The notes beneath the pieces are model-generated. The model did no database searches, was not told where the DNA came from, and saw only the letters and a list, made by a program, of their open reading frames with translations. Shown piece after piece: positions 27,193 to 38,220 of a DNA stretch of 64,000 nucleotides. Position 1 is the first letter of the stretch; each line of letters begins with the position of its first letter. The position numbers were made by a program, and so were the translations under genes. The DNA is from Adiantum capillus-veneris (Eukaryota; Streptophyta; Polypodiopsida; Polypodiales; Pteridaceae), in assembly GCA_014529385.2 (NCBI GenBank), contig CM043947.1:119263391-119327390 (forward strand), written 5' to 3'.

Positions 27193-27259
27193 ACTTGTGG
27201 CTCTTTTGACCCAACTTTAGGAGGGGGAGAGGCGGTGCACTGGAAGGCAATACCATGAG

Positions 27260-27740
27260 GATTATCTATAGTTATGGTCATGCTCATGGTTGTATTTATT
27301 GTATATAGTTTGGCGTTTATACTTATGGTTAGATGTATATGCTTATGGTTTGACATTTATGGTTACATTTAGATATTTATGCTTCCATTGTGGATATGCT
27401 CTCCGGTAGTGGTTAATCTTTTCTAAATATGTTGTGGATACGATCTTTGCTTATGGTTTTGCAGTCAGGTCATGTTTATGGTTTTGTAATTACGTAGTGT
27501 ATATGGTAACAGTTTTTGACTCATGTTACATCTATGGTTTAAAAATCTTCTTATCGATATGGTTACAATTTTCAAGCTTAAGTTATGGTTCCTAAACCAA
27601 CTCGAAAGTGTTCATGTCATTAAAGTTGTGGTTTTCAAGTCATGTTTTAGTTATGGTTAGAATGCTTATGGCTTGGGAGTCGACGTTATGGTTATGTGTT
27701 TGGAAACTTGTCATGTTTATGGTTTTGATGTTGTGATGTT
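27260..27740 (+). repeat. Interspersed TATGGTT/TTATGGTT motif array
   Basis: More than a dozen copies of TATGGTT or one-base variants (for example CTTATGGTTTG, TTATGGTTAGA), irregularly spaced by 15-45 bp and all in the same orientation. It lies between the second gene and the terminus of CACTA-3. Subterminal binding-site arrays of CACTA elements occupy this position, but here the motif differs from that in CACTA-1/2. Confidence 0.6.
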
Positions 27741-27899
27741 ATTATGCTTACAATTTTGCTAATTTGTACTAACTGGACCTCTCGCTCTTCAGTGTCAAAA
27801 TGTAGGTGGAGTGCGGTTGCTTTTGCACTCTTCCTTTGGACAGAGAGGGCTTGTTCTTGGTGCTATAATACATGCAGCATTAGGTGCCAGTTCTTTATG

Positions 27900-28191
27900 C
27901 CCATTTTTTTGCAGGTTTTTGCATCGATACAAGTGCCGATATCAACGCCGAAATCGGCCTCAGTATGGGCCTCAAAATAGGAATAAAAAACAAACATAAT
28001 ATTTCAATGTGTATTTCAATGCGTATACCGACGACAAAGCCAATGCACATTTTGATGTACCAAATACCGGCACGTGCATCGACCACATGATGCTGATGAT
28101 AATACCGACGCTTACATCAATGCTGTTTATTTTTAAAACAAGTTTTAGGGCGTTGGTACGTGCATCGATATTTGCGCGGCGTGTTGTAGTG
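27900..28191 (+). repeat. CACTA-3 subterminal region and terminal repeat
   Basis: Short inverted motifs rich in CGATAT, GCATCGA and TACCGACG precede the terminus GGCGTGTTGTAGTG. The last nine bases are the reverse complement of CACTACAAC. Confidence 0.6.
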
Positions 28192-29022
28192 TAAGCCAAG
28201 GAATGACTTGATATCATGCATTGTTTTTGGGTTAGGCCAATGGTTTCAATCTTTTTAGGGTCGATAGAAACATCTGTTTCAAAGACAATGTGGCCTTAAA
28301 TAATCAATTTATTTTTGAAAAAAGGCCACTAAAAAGTAAAATATCTTAAAAAACAATGAAAAAATCTTGATAATCTGGGAAAATTTTATTTATCATCTTG
28401 GCAAATGTTACACATGCATTGGTGAGACCAAAAGGTAACACAATAATTTCATAGTGTCCATACTTTGTACAAAAAGAAGTTTTAAAAATGTCATTGGGAT
28501 GCATGCGTATTTGGTGGTAACATGACTTTAAGTCAAATTTGCTAAAAATTTACCACCTCATAATTGATCTAGCAGGTCATCTACATGGGGAATGGGATAT
28601 TGGTTTCTGACAATGATATTATTTAATTCTCTATAATCTATACAAATGCAAAATGTTTTGTTTTCTTTTGGACAAGAAGTATCGGGGTGCCAAAGTGAGA
28701 TGAATTAAGGCAAATGAGGCCTTTTTCTAAAAATTTTATTATTTGGTTTTGGATTTCATGTTGGTTTGAAGGACTGTGTCTATACGGTGTTCTGTGGGGG
28801 GGTTGTGATCCTAGAAATATTTCAATTTTGTGGTCTAATCCTCCTCGTGAGGGTGGAAGGTAAGGGGGATAATCGTCAACAAAATAATCAACATATTGTG
28901 AAATGAAATATTTGTGTGTATGTGAGAAAGGTGGTTGCTTGTGCTCAACTTTAGTACAAATACCATATATGCTTTGTCATCTTTGCAAAGTACATGTTTT
29001 GCTTGTGTATGTGATATGAGAG
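28192..29022 (-). pseudogene. Ty3/gypsy reverse transcriptase fragment (host of the nested insertions)
   Basis: Minus-strand reading gives the protease-RT linker (DYPPYLPPSRGGLDHKIEIF, about 28890), FCICIDYRELN-like sequence, [40 protein letters not shown] and [15 protein letters not shown]. The YxDD box is ruined (VF*DILLFS). The reading stops in an IKSFLGL-like segment where CACTA-3 begins. The upstream gag-protease of what is probably the same element lies at 41169-43000, separated by the nested insertion. Confidence 0.85.
29018..29022 (+). repeat. Target-site duplication GAGAG (left)
   Basis: GAGAG immediately before TGTAAGG. The same five bases follow the 3' LTR at 41164-41168. Confidence 0.85.
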
Positions 29023-29136
29023 TGTAAGGCTAAGGTCGAGAGGACATGAGACAATCTAAATACAGGGGCTTGGGGGTGCCTATAAGAGAATATGAATGGG
29101 TGGAGAGTTGCCACTCATACTTCTTGCAGTCTCACA
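29023..29136 (+). mobile_element. 5' LTR (114 bp) of the short-LTR gypsy element
   Basis: Starts TGTAAGGCTAAGGTCG, ends CAGTCTCACA. It is homologous to 41053-41163, with shared core GGGTGCCTATAAGAG and GGGTGGAGAGTTG. An LTR this short is unusual for a Ty3/gypsy element. The TATAAGAG core is a plausible promoter. Confidence 0.85.
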
Positions 29137-29140
29137 TTAT

Positions 29141-29158
29141 TGGTATCTGAGCTAGAGC
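29141..29158 (+). promoter_or_regulatory. Primer-binding site (initiator tRNA-Met type)
   Basis: TGGTATCTGAGCTAGAGC starts four bases after the 5' LTR. It differs by one base in its first 12 from the common plant primer site TGGTATCAGAGC, complementary to the 3' end of initiator tRNA-Met. Confidence 0.8.
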
Positions 29159-29370
29159 TATTTTTGGAAAAGCCACACGTGGCTTGCATGCATTAAATCT
29201 CTGGAGAACAAGTTAAAAGAAGAACTTTTTGTTGCAAAAGGTTGGGGTCAAGGAGCAAGGTGTGGAGAACAACCCTAGGAGAAGAGAGCGTGAGAATTGG
29301 ACCTATATCACCCTCTACACGTTTGCATCAGCATTAGGACTCTTTTTGTAAGCCAAGCCAGGCCTGTAGC

Positions 29371-29442
<72 letters not shown>

Positions 29443-30164
29443 GTGACTTTTATAGCCCGTCAACATGGCTTGGAAAAAAGCACCCAAAATTGGGTATTGA
29501 ACTACCCAAATTTACTTAAGGATGTATGCACACTACAAGCAGCCCCCCCCCCTTTGGATCTTGAGAGCAAGGCAAGTCATATCCGGATCTTCTTCGCCTC
29601 CTTAATATCGATCGGCAAGGTGGTACAATTATTGTACCATTTTCACATTCAAGTGATTTTTCAGGATGTCCTGCAATTTCTCCAACAAGCTATTTTGAAC
29701 ATTTTTGGGAAGAAATTTCAAAGATCGAAAATGCCCAGAGTGTATGGATTTCCTAAATTTAAAGTTCTCTTGTAGAGTTATGAACAAGGTTCAATCTTGG
29801 ATGATTTTTGAACGCTATAATCAACATAGGAGCAATTTCAACAAGTTGTCAAGGTGATTTTGGCAAGTGCTACGGATATGTTGGCGGGACAATTTGTAAG
29901 ATAGTATAGTAGTTCATCGGGCGATTCTTAGAATAAGATTGTGTATAGCCTAATTAGGTGGGATTCTTTTCCCTACATCCAAGGATTTGTAGGGTTTTTT
30001 GGTGTATGGGGAGGCATATTGGTGCATCTGACATGATAGTACACATCTTCTAGTTTCAGTTTCAATTTTGAATTGGTTTGGAAGGATTACTGCCCAAGGT
30101 GTATACATAAGCTTCTAAAGCCTAGTTTCCTTGTTGTTACAACAAGGCTATGACTAGATTTAGC
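29159..30164 (+). other. 5' internal region of the short-LTR gypsy element
   Basis: Contains a (CT)n tract at 29374-29440 and a 110-codon frame at 29443-29775 that I do not recognise as gag. No zinc knuckle or protease is present. Confidence 0.45.
29374..29440 (+). repeat. (CT)n microsatellite
   Basis: About 33 CT repeats. Confidence 0.95.
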
Positions 30165-30395
30165 AATTTCCATTCGTCTACATAGATTTGCAAATAGGAA
30201 TGATCATTATTTTTACAATCGCACATACATATGAAATATGCGTATGCAGTATGCTTGAAGTTTGCAAAATTGGGTTTCTACATGCCATGATGCATTGATA
30301 TTTTTTGGTTTGCAAAACATAAAAGGCAAGCATGGCTTGCATTGAGTTATAGAAAGGTCATGAGTCGATTGGGCCATAGATTTTGTTAGTCAATA
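30165..30395 (-). repeat. 230 bp dispersed repeat, inverted partner of 6570-6800
   Basis: Reverse complement of 6570-6800 with scattered substitutions. It lies inside the short-LTR gypsy element. Confidence 0.65.
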
Positions 30396-30676
30396 TCTCT
30401 TTCAAATGATATGTCCTCTTTGTGCTATCAAGCGGAGGGAAAAAGAAAAGGCTTCCAGGAGCACGGCTCCATATCTATGTATATGCATTGGCCGGTGCAT
30501 GGTCACTCCAAAGCATTTACATCTTGCCAAAGTGCAAATTTTGATATGCATGCATGGCATGCCAACACAATGGAATTCATTCCATTGAATCCTTTTTTAT
30601 GCTTCCCCTATAACATCAACTACTTTGTTCAAGAAGAATTGAGGGTGGTAGACTGACTGTTGATCGTTGTATATGT

Positions 30677-30840
30677 TGAGGCAGTCCGGGGTGTGCAACA
30701 AGGAGAGTGGCCTCTAAGCACCCTTCTAGGCTTCTGTGCTGCTCAATTGGGTTGGGGGTTGGAAGAAAAAACAAATAAACACACACAAACCTAGAACCAA
30801 ACCCTACACACCTCCTATTTTTGGATTCAAACTAGGACAC

Positions 30841-30910
<70 letters not shown>

Positions 30911-33128
30911 GAGTGATTGTTGCACTAATACTTGCTCATGAAGTAGCGATGACCAAAAAAAGTGAGATTAGCATTTTGTTCAACATACCTTGAGTAAAAT
31001 ATACCACAACACATCACAAGACAAGCCACCTCAATCACTATCTTAAGGCCAGGGGAGTGCTCTCACCTTGTCAGCCTCACCATGTGGGATTTGTGTCCAA
31101 ATCAATAACAACACACCACGACAAGCTAACAAGAACTTAATTAAAAAACACCAAGAGACTTACACATCATTGTTCTCCATGACTTCATGTTGAAAGAGAG
31201 AAATTAAGGTAGCCATGCTTAGTCCAAATCCACCTCCTTGATTTAACAAAATGTTGTGCTTACAATTGGTATGAGAAATGACGGCTTCCCACCCTCTATT
31301 GAGTGATCAATCTCTCTTACAATGGCATAGAACTCCCTTGCACACGCATGCACATAAGCTAATGTGATTTCACTCAAGAGCTCCTTCTCAAGATATTGAG
31401 CTTGGCTTCTAAAGCTATAGCATGGTGCTCTTACTTATGGCTTGTTTTTTTTTCGTGCTAGCTACACCCTCCTTCTATAGAATTTTTGAGGATGATTTAC
31501 TCCTCTAACCATGGTTGGGTTAGATTTTTTGCATTATATCTATTTTCTTGCTTAGCATTATCAAGAAGGTGGTGGGGATAGAGAGATAAAAGAGAGAATA
31601 GAGAAATGGAGGTGATAGGACTTCACATAGAAGGGTTAGTGTTAGTAGAGTAGAGCTAGGATACTTTTTATTGATTTACAAATGCATTTTGATATTTACA
31701 ATGAGAGTATCCATGTAGGCTAAAATAAGAAAGATAAATGCTTGAGAGATAAAAAAAGATGGATTTCTTACAATGCTGATGCTCCAAAAAGCTTGGGTAG
31801 GCCAATTTTGATGCTTGTTGATGGTCCACTAACTTTGATGGCACGATTTCTCTCCATTCTTTTCTTTTCTTGGGAGTCAAGGTGATTGAAGATGAGTAAG
31901 ACATCACCATGATGTTGTTCTTAAAGAGAAGAGGCTGAATTTTTTGGATTTTTCTAATAGAAGTTGATAATTTGGAGGAGAAAAAATAAGAAAAGGAGAT
32001 CAATTTTGAAATAGAAGTGTGTGTAAGAGGCGTGAGTTCGCCATGGTTTCTCTTATTCTTCAAGGTTGAGGAGAATATGAGTATGGTGCAGAGAGGAGAG
32101 GTGAGAGAGATGTGGATGATGAGTGGAGAAGTGTGTGTGAAAGAGGAAAATGATAAAGTGGAAGAGGCATTGTGGCTACATGGCATGGGTAGATTGGGAT
32201 CCACCAATTATTTATCATCTCACAGCTAATAGCTCTAAAATTCATGAAAAAATTTGAGGCAAAAGTTCAGTCCATGAGTTACAATTCTTGTCAAAGTCTT
32301 TGTGGGGTCCCTTTTTGGATGATTATTTTGAATGCCTCCAAGAGTGAGCCCTCCATAATGCATGCATGCATGCCACATATCATTAACCTTATTTTGTGGA
32401 TCTATAAGTAAAGATATTTTTGAGCTCATGATATAACTGAATAATACAACTTAAGAAATCAAATATTGAGTCTAAAAACATGTACATGTGAAAGTAAAAT
32501 AATATGGGTAGAAAAATATAAAGAGGTCAACTTAAGAAAGTATCTTTATGAGGCTACCATAAAAAGATGAATATTTTTGGTGTTTTAATTTATGAGAGTG
32601 AAAAGGAGAATAATTGTAGAAAGCAAAAAATCACAATAGTGAAAATATACTCACACAAATAAAACTAGTTTTTTGTGATTTGTGTTGGGGTGGAGTTCCA
32701 TCAAAATTTAGAGAGGCTTGTATGAAAAGGTTTATTTATAAAATAGAGGGAATACACAATGGCAAGAAAATCATGGTAATGGTGAGTCGATGTATATAAC
32801 ATACTTAGACAAATAACACACATCTAGGTAAAATATGTTATTAATATCAAATTAATTATAACAAAAAAATCCCTATATTTAGGCTCTATATACAATGAAA
32901 TATTTACACATAAAAATGTCATAAAATATTTTCTTTTTTATTTTTATTTAATTATTTGGCTCGACTAGCCCAGTGACTTAGATAATTGAGGGTTTTTAAG
33001 GAGATATGGAAAAAAGTCCCCTAACTCACACACAGTGGAAAGGTAAGGATAGCCATAGTGTTAAAGTGATTTTTCTTGGGTGAGATGGCTCACTATGGAA
33101 AATATAGAGAGTCAAAAAACAGCGATCA
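30677..33128 (-). mobile_element. Solo (or lone) Tat-type LTR
   Basis: Aligns over about 2.45 kb with the Tat-like LTR at 13290-15902, starting at GCAGTCCGGGG…GCAACAAG and ending GTCAAAAAACAGCGATCA. No Tat coding sequence adjoins it, so it is a solo LTR formed by LTR-LTR recombination or a fragment. The flanks ATGTT (30673-30677) and ATGTA (33129-33133) may be a decayed 5 bp target duplication. It carries a (GA)n tract at 30843-30907. Confidence 0.75.
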
Positions 33129-34726
33129 ATGTATACATTGTTGACACTTTATATCATTGGCTCTTTCAATGACACTTTTTGTGGATAGCAAGTAGGCATG
33201 GCCTCACTATCAAGCAAGTAATCCATAGAATGATATGAATAGATGAAGAGAGACTCGAAGCACATGATCTCTTGTTTGAACACCCAAGAAACTTTAATAT
33301 GACTATCTTTTTTGGGGTGTTGGGAAACTTTATAGAGAGATATTTTCAAGCTCTAGTTGTGAATACAATTCCAACTTGAGAAGATCTATTGCTTAATATA
33401 TAGCACTGATTGTGGCTATAGGAGTGGTATTTCCAGGGGTCTAACCCATCTAATACCAAATCACTCCATGCGTATTGATGATCATTGATTGATCTCTTCA
33501 GATGATTTGCCCTGAATTGGCCAAGGGCATCAATAAGTTCAACTTTACAAGTTGATTACAATCCTTATAGGACACGGTGGACTGATCATTTCAACAGTTT
33601 ACATACATAATCTAACCATGGGGTTTGAATTTGCAAAATTAAACCAAGGGGCTGGATTGCCAAGGCAATACCCATGGTTTTTAGTTACATGTTGTACTTT
33701 TCATATTGCGCTTAACTACGAGTAAGTGGCTACTACGGGTAGGCCTATGATTGGTTCCATTTCATTACTGTATATGATTCAATTAAGTTTTCCTAAAGGT
33801 TTGAATATGCTAGAATGATTTCATTCATTTTTCTATTCAAACGCATGCAAGGTCATGTGGGAGCAAGAATTTTGGGACAATAGTGTACTTTGTATATCTC
33901 CACACCCTGCAGTTATGGACATAAACGATAGGGTTTTGTTTGATACATGTTGTTGCAAGAAGAGCAATGTGGAACTCATGGAGTTTGGTTTAGCCATGTG
34001 TGGAATGATGGTCCCTCTCACTTATGTCGCTAAGAGCTAACAATTATCTCGACACATAAGTACATCTTGTGCTTGAAGGATGTCATATTTTTGAACCTCC
34101 TTATTTTTGATATATTCCACGTGGAGAATATGAGTCTTTGGGAATAACACTGGCGCTTGTTATTTCAATCACACCTCACAACAGAGTCCTTGGGTGCTAC
34201 TCAAGTCTGTTTTGTAGACCATTTTGAGCACGTAGTATCAGGAACATTTTTAGGGGCCAGAAATTGTCGGGTACTTAGAATGACTTGTTAAGTTTACAAG
34301 TGTTTCTAAACAACATTAATGGATGGTTGTTTATGCATATAGCAAGTCTATGTATTGTTAATGAAAATGTTTCATTGTTTATATTTAGATGTGATTTATG
34401 TTTCACATTCTATTATGGATCAAACATTTTAGCAAGGCTTGCAAGTGATTGCAATAGGAAGTATTTAAGTTATTATTAGAACTATTTACACTCCTCTTTC
34501 ATGTGTGCTATGAGCATCACATTTGCCATACACATTGGCAGTTATAGTCATGAAAATGTAGGTGTGGATTAGTTTTTGCTAAAGGCATGCACACCAAGTG
34601 TTATGGGCCCTAGTGTTTAGCAAAGGCTAATTTGGAGCGGCATGCAAATTCATGAAACTGATAGCTTATGAGGCATTTCACACTCTATGTGCAGTATGTC
34701 TATGATATTAAATTGTGGGTCTACCA
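33129..34726. other. Internal sequence of the short-LTR element or older DNA, no gene recognised
   Basis: Only short frames. Lies between the solo LTR and CACTA-1, nested within the short-LTR gypsy element. Expected to be decayed gag-pol, but no motif is visible. Confidence 0.35.
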
Positions 34727-34744
34727 CACTACAAGAGGCTATTC

Positions 34745-34850
34745 ATATTAGCGACGCTCACACAGCGACGCTCAAAAAAAAAAATCCCAGCGTCGCTATG
34801 AGCGTCGCAAATTTACAAGTACATTTGCGACGCTCATAGCGACGCCGACT
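34745..34850 (+). repeat. CACTA-1 5' subterminal GCGACGC motif array
   Basis: About six copies of (A/T)GCGACGCTC in both orientations within 110 bp of the terminus. Likely the binding sites of the element's own DNA-binding protein, by analogy with TNPA sites in En/Spm. Confidence 0.7.
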
Positions 34851-34935
34851 GGGCTAAAAAAATAACAGAGAGCGCCCAAAAACTCAGATCTCAGATCTGA
34901 GTTTTTCGGCGCCCTCAAGCAAGGAGCAGGTAACG

Positions 34936-34939
<4 letters not shown>

Positions 34940-34982
<43 letters not shown>

Positions 34983-34984
34983 CT

Positions 34985-35034
<50 letters not shown>
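34940..35034 (+). repeat. (CT)n and (CA)n tracts in the CACTA-1 leader
   Basis: About 18 CT repeats (34942-34977) and about 25 CA repeats (34985-35034). Further short GA/CA tracts follow to 35400. Confidence 0.9.
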
Positions 35035-35038
<4 letters not shown>

Positions 35039-35108
35039 AGAGGAAGGAGAGCCAGGTATGCTCCTTCCCTCTCCTCACTCTCATGTTCCCTTCCCCTCTT
35101 TCTCTCTC

Positions 35109-35140
<32 letters not shown>

Positions 35141-35411
35141 AGTGTTTTTGAGAGAGAGAGAGAGAGAAAGAGTACAAACATAAACAAAAATGCACACACA
35201 CATACATAAACAAAGAACGCACACACACATTGAGAGAGGAAAAGAGAGAGAAAGAGCATGCATAAACAAAAAACGCACACATTGAGAGAGGAAAAGAGAG
35301 AGAGAACATGCATAAACAAAAAACGCACACATTGAGAGAGGAAAAGAGAGAGAAAACATGCATAAACAAAAAAATGCACACACATTGAGAGAGAAAGAGA
35401 GAGAAACTAAT

Positions 35412-35545
35412 TTAATGTCGTAGGAAACTAATAAAAAATAAAAGACCTAAAGATCTAGCCGACGAGGAGTTGAACTCAAGACCTATTATTCAAGAGGGAA
35501 ATGGCATAACCAATCTATCATACTTGGCATGGGTGATAGAAAGGT
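35412..35545 (-). repeat. tRNA-derived SINE-like repeat in CACTA-1
   Basis: On the minus strand a tRNA-like head contains TAGATTGGTTATGCC (D-arm/A-box-like) and, about 30 bases on, GTTCAACTCC (35466-35475), a perfect match to the B-box pattern GTTCRANNCC. A non-tRNA body GTCGGCTAGATCTTTAGG … TTTCCTACGAC follows. Partial bodies recur at 35604-35657, 36342-36396 and in the unrelated LTR at 14478-14533. The anticodon arm is degenerate, so it is not a working tRNA. Confidence 0.5.
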
Positions 35546-35794
35546 TATACCATTTATCTCTTTTTATTGGCACACACATCCACACACGCACACACACACA
35601 CACAAGAAGAAGAGAGTTATAACGTCGTAGGAAACTATCCTAAAAGACGTTAAAGATTAGGTTAGATGTAGACTTACGTTAAATTAGATTTAGGTTTATT
35701 TAAGTTAAATTAGATTAGATTTAGGTTTATTTTTAGTTAGATTTACGTTTATTTACGCTAGATTTAGATTTACGTTATATTAGATTAGATTTAG

Positions 35795-36155
35795 GTCTCC
35801 ATAGACTGCGATGCCTGCATGAAGCGGGTGAAGAAAGCCCTCAATGGAATATAGGGTATTGCTGCCTTCACTCATGGTGGGCTCCGTCGATCCAAAAGTA
35901 CTGGTGAAATGTCTTCAGAAGATAGGGAAGAAGGTGGATCTTCTGGTCGGCAAGAGTCACTACATCCCCGACAATGACCATCTAGACAACCTCTAGTCAT
36001 TCAACAGCAACTTCAAAGTTAGTAACAAGAGCAAGAACGGTCCAAAGGGCCAATTGCTGTTGTCAGATGTGGATGGAGATGAGGCAGCGTCACCGCCGGA
36101 AGTTAACTCTCACATCTTTAGTGATGAGAATGCCAACTCTTGCCGAGTTATGTGA
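35795..36155 (+). pseudogene. Captured HIPP (heavy-metal-associated isoprenylated protein) fragment in CACTA-1
   Basis: After a splice-acceptor-like TTAG, the sequence reads VSIDCDACMKRVKKALNGI, the start of a heavy-metal-associated (HMA) domain with the CxxC metal site CDAC. A stop and a one-base frame change follow. The reading then resumes as SVDPKVLVKCLQKIGKKVDL, the second half of the HMA fold, and after one stop as a Ser/Asn/Gly-rich linker ending HIFSDENANSCRVM. The C-terminal CRVM is a CaaX farnesylation box, and FSDEN..SC before it is the usual HIPP tail. HIPPs bind metals through HMA and attach to membranes by the lipid. Here it is a decayed host-gene fragment carried by the transposon. 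Confidence 0.85.
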
Positions 36156-36286
36156 AAAATTATGTGTTAAATCAGTTTTAAGGTTCTTATAATCCTTGTT
36201 AGTTTAGTTCTTTGTTTTTAATATAACATAATTTACGTTAGATTAAGATTTATGCTATATTAGATTAGACTTAGGTTTATTTAGGT

Positions 36287-36291
<5 letters not shown>

Positions 36292-36338
<47 letters not shown>
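36292..36338 (+). repeat. (CA)n microsatellite
   Basis: About 23 CA repeats in the CACTA-1 leader. Confidence 0.9.
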
Positions 36339-36340
<2 letters not shown>

Positions 36341-36763
36341 GAAGAAGAGAGTTTTAACGTCGTAGGAAACTATCCCAAAAGACGTTAAAGATTAGGTTAG
36401 ATGTAAACTTACGTTAAATTAGATTTAGGTTTATTTTTAGTTAGATTTACGTTTATTTAGATTTACGCTTATTTACGTTAGATCGAGTCCACGCAAGAAT
36501 TACTTACGGTTTAGGGTTTAGAGTTAGACGAACAGTGAAAAGATCTATTGTGAAAAGTTGTTAAGATGCTGTGAAGTGCTACAGCTAGAGAAGAGGCAAA
36601 GGGGTTTTGTCCACTACATGCAGTATCATGTAGACGTGGGTCTGTAGATTTCTTGTACCCACAAATATAGGTATTGACCAATAAAGACGAGATTATAACC
36701 CGGTGGTTCTGATCTCCGTGCACCTCTAGACCGAGGTGTGCGGGGATTGGACATGACTAGAGA

Positions 36764-36767
<4 letters not shown>

Positions 36768-36832
<65 letters not shown>
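36768..36832 (+). repeat. (GT)n(GA)n tract at a CACTA-1 deletion junction
   Basis: About 19 GT then 13 GA repeats replace the stretch that holds the first 53 transposase codons in CACTA-2 (which has its own GA tract at 47132-47181). Slippage or repair at the GA tract probably caused the loss. Confidence 0.8.
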
Positions 36833-36833
<1 letters not shown>

Positions 36834-36837
36834 TCAA

Positions 36838-38150
36838 GTTGTTGCCAATTATAACTCGTCGGACTCTGGCGCTGGCCAACAAGCAGCAATCTTGCAACCC
36901 AATAGACGTGTTCGCAGGAGCTTTGGTCAAGCAGCATATGTGAGGCCACAAGATGCCTCACATATGTGTGATAAAGCCCGGGACACGCTATGGCGAACCA
37001 TAGATGATGAGCGCATATCTGGGATTGTCATGTGCAATCTCGGTGTTGAGAAGAAGATGACGGAAGATCTAGAGGCTAAAATCAACCGATTTTGCATGCT
37101 CCACAATCCAGTGATGCAAAAGTGGATTTCACAATATGAGGATGCAAATGAAGAGCGACAAAGGGCACGAATCAAGTGGAGACGGGGAAGACGACCACCG
37201 ATGCACTATCCGACGGGTCTGGAGAGCCTACCAACATTCATGAGCTTAAGATAGTTGCACAACCAATTGAAAAGCACACAACAATGCGGTGACGAAGTGA
37301 CTGAGGAAGAGTGGGAGTACTCTCGGGGTTGCGCGACCAAGGTAACTTTGCAATGTACGACTAGCTAGTGACTTTATTTCTAAACGTTTGAACGGCCACT
37401 CATAATCTTTGTTCGTTGTAGTATAAGTCATACACAGCAGCATGGTGTAAAGGTCGACATTTTAGGGTGGAACGGATCGTCAAAAAGCGTTTTACTCAAG
37501 ATTGTGGAATCATGGCAAAATTTGAACAGTCTAGTCGACGACGTTCCTCTGATGCAGATCCTGTAGTGGCGGAACTCACTTACTTCGGCACGCTACAAGA
37601 GATTTTGAGGATCGATTACACAGGATTTTTTGTCGACTTGTTCGACGTGCAATGGTTCAAGATAATCATCGAGGGTCGCAACGCTACTGTGCGTAGAGGA
37701 GAGTCTGGTTTTCTTGAGGTGGATTCTACTAAGAAATGGACTGACCTAAGAGACACTTTCGTACTACCCGAGCATTGTGAACAAGTAAGTATGTAAATAG
37801 TTAACATCCCCCTTTTACAAGTTATGTGCTTGAAAGCTCTCATGTAAGTTATGTGGCTCTGGCAGGTAATATTTCATCCTACAAAGTCTACATCAAACTG
37901 GTGGTACGTCATAGAGGTAGCCCCTCGTAGTGCAAGGACGTATGAAGGCTACCATGTGCCAATCACAACGACATCAATGGAGGAGATCAGAGAAGATGCT
38001 CAATCAGAAGCCGCTGCGGTGGTGCCAGACGAGCATCAAGATGCTACTACTCTATATGGGGTGCATGCAGAGGATCTACAAAATGCCTCTTCTATCACTC
38101 AATTCATTACGTCATTGTATTTATATGCGTCATTACGTCATTGTATTTAA
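36838..38150 (+). pseudogene. CACTA-1 transposase remnant (deleted Tnp2 type)
   Basis: Reads AILQPNRRVRRSFGQAAYVR and jumps at 36955 to DKARDTLWRTIDDERISGIV; in CACTA-2 these are separated by about 2.2 kb. It then follows CACTA-2 through the exon ending GCATK, the exon with WCKGRHFRVERIVKKRFTQD, and the last exon. There a deletion after HAEDLQN shifts to a new C terminus. The Tnp2 catalytic domain is entirely missing. Confidence 0.85.
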
Positions 38151-38220
38151 TGGTCTTTGCGTCATTGTCTACTCTATTCATTCAATATTAAGTTTAAATA
38201 TTCGTGTGTTTAATGAAGGT

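Larger units (their letters stand above)
24690..28191 (+). mobile_element. CACTA-3: 3' half of a CACTA (En/Spm) transposon
   Basis: Contains the C-terminal part of a Tnp2-type transposase, a Transposase_24-type second gene and a terminus ending GTGTTGTAGTG at 28191, i.e. CACTACAAC on the other strand. The 5' half is absent; the left edge is fused to the truncated Tat LTR. The right end abuts gypsy RT sequence (…IKSFLGL-like), so the element had inserted into that RT. Confidence 0.8.

Noticed and set aside
31668-32245. Minus-strand frames in the solo LTR as a gene
   Set aside because: The region aligns with the non-coding Tat-type LTR copies at 13.3 and 22.7 kb, where the frames are not kept.
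35461-35540. Functional tRNA gene on the minus strand
   Set aside because: B box is good but the acceptor and anticodon stems do not pair properly, and the sequence is repeated with the same defects; SINE-like origin is more likely.
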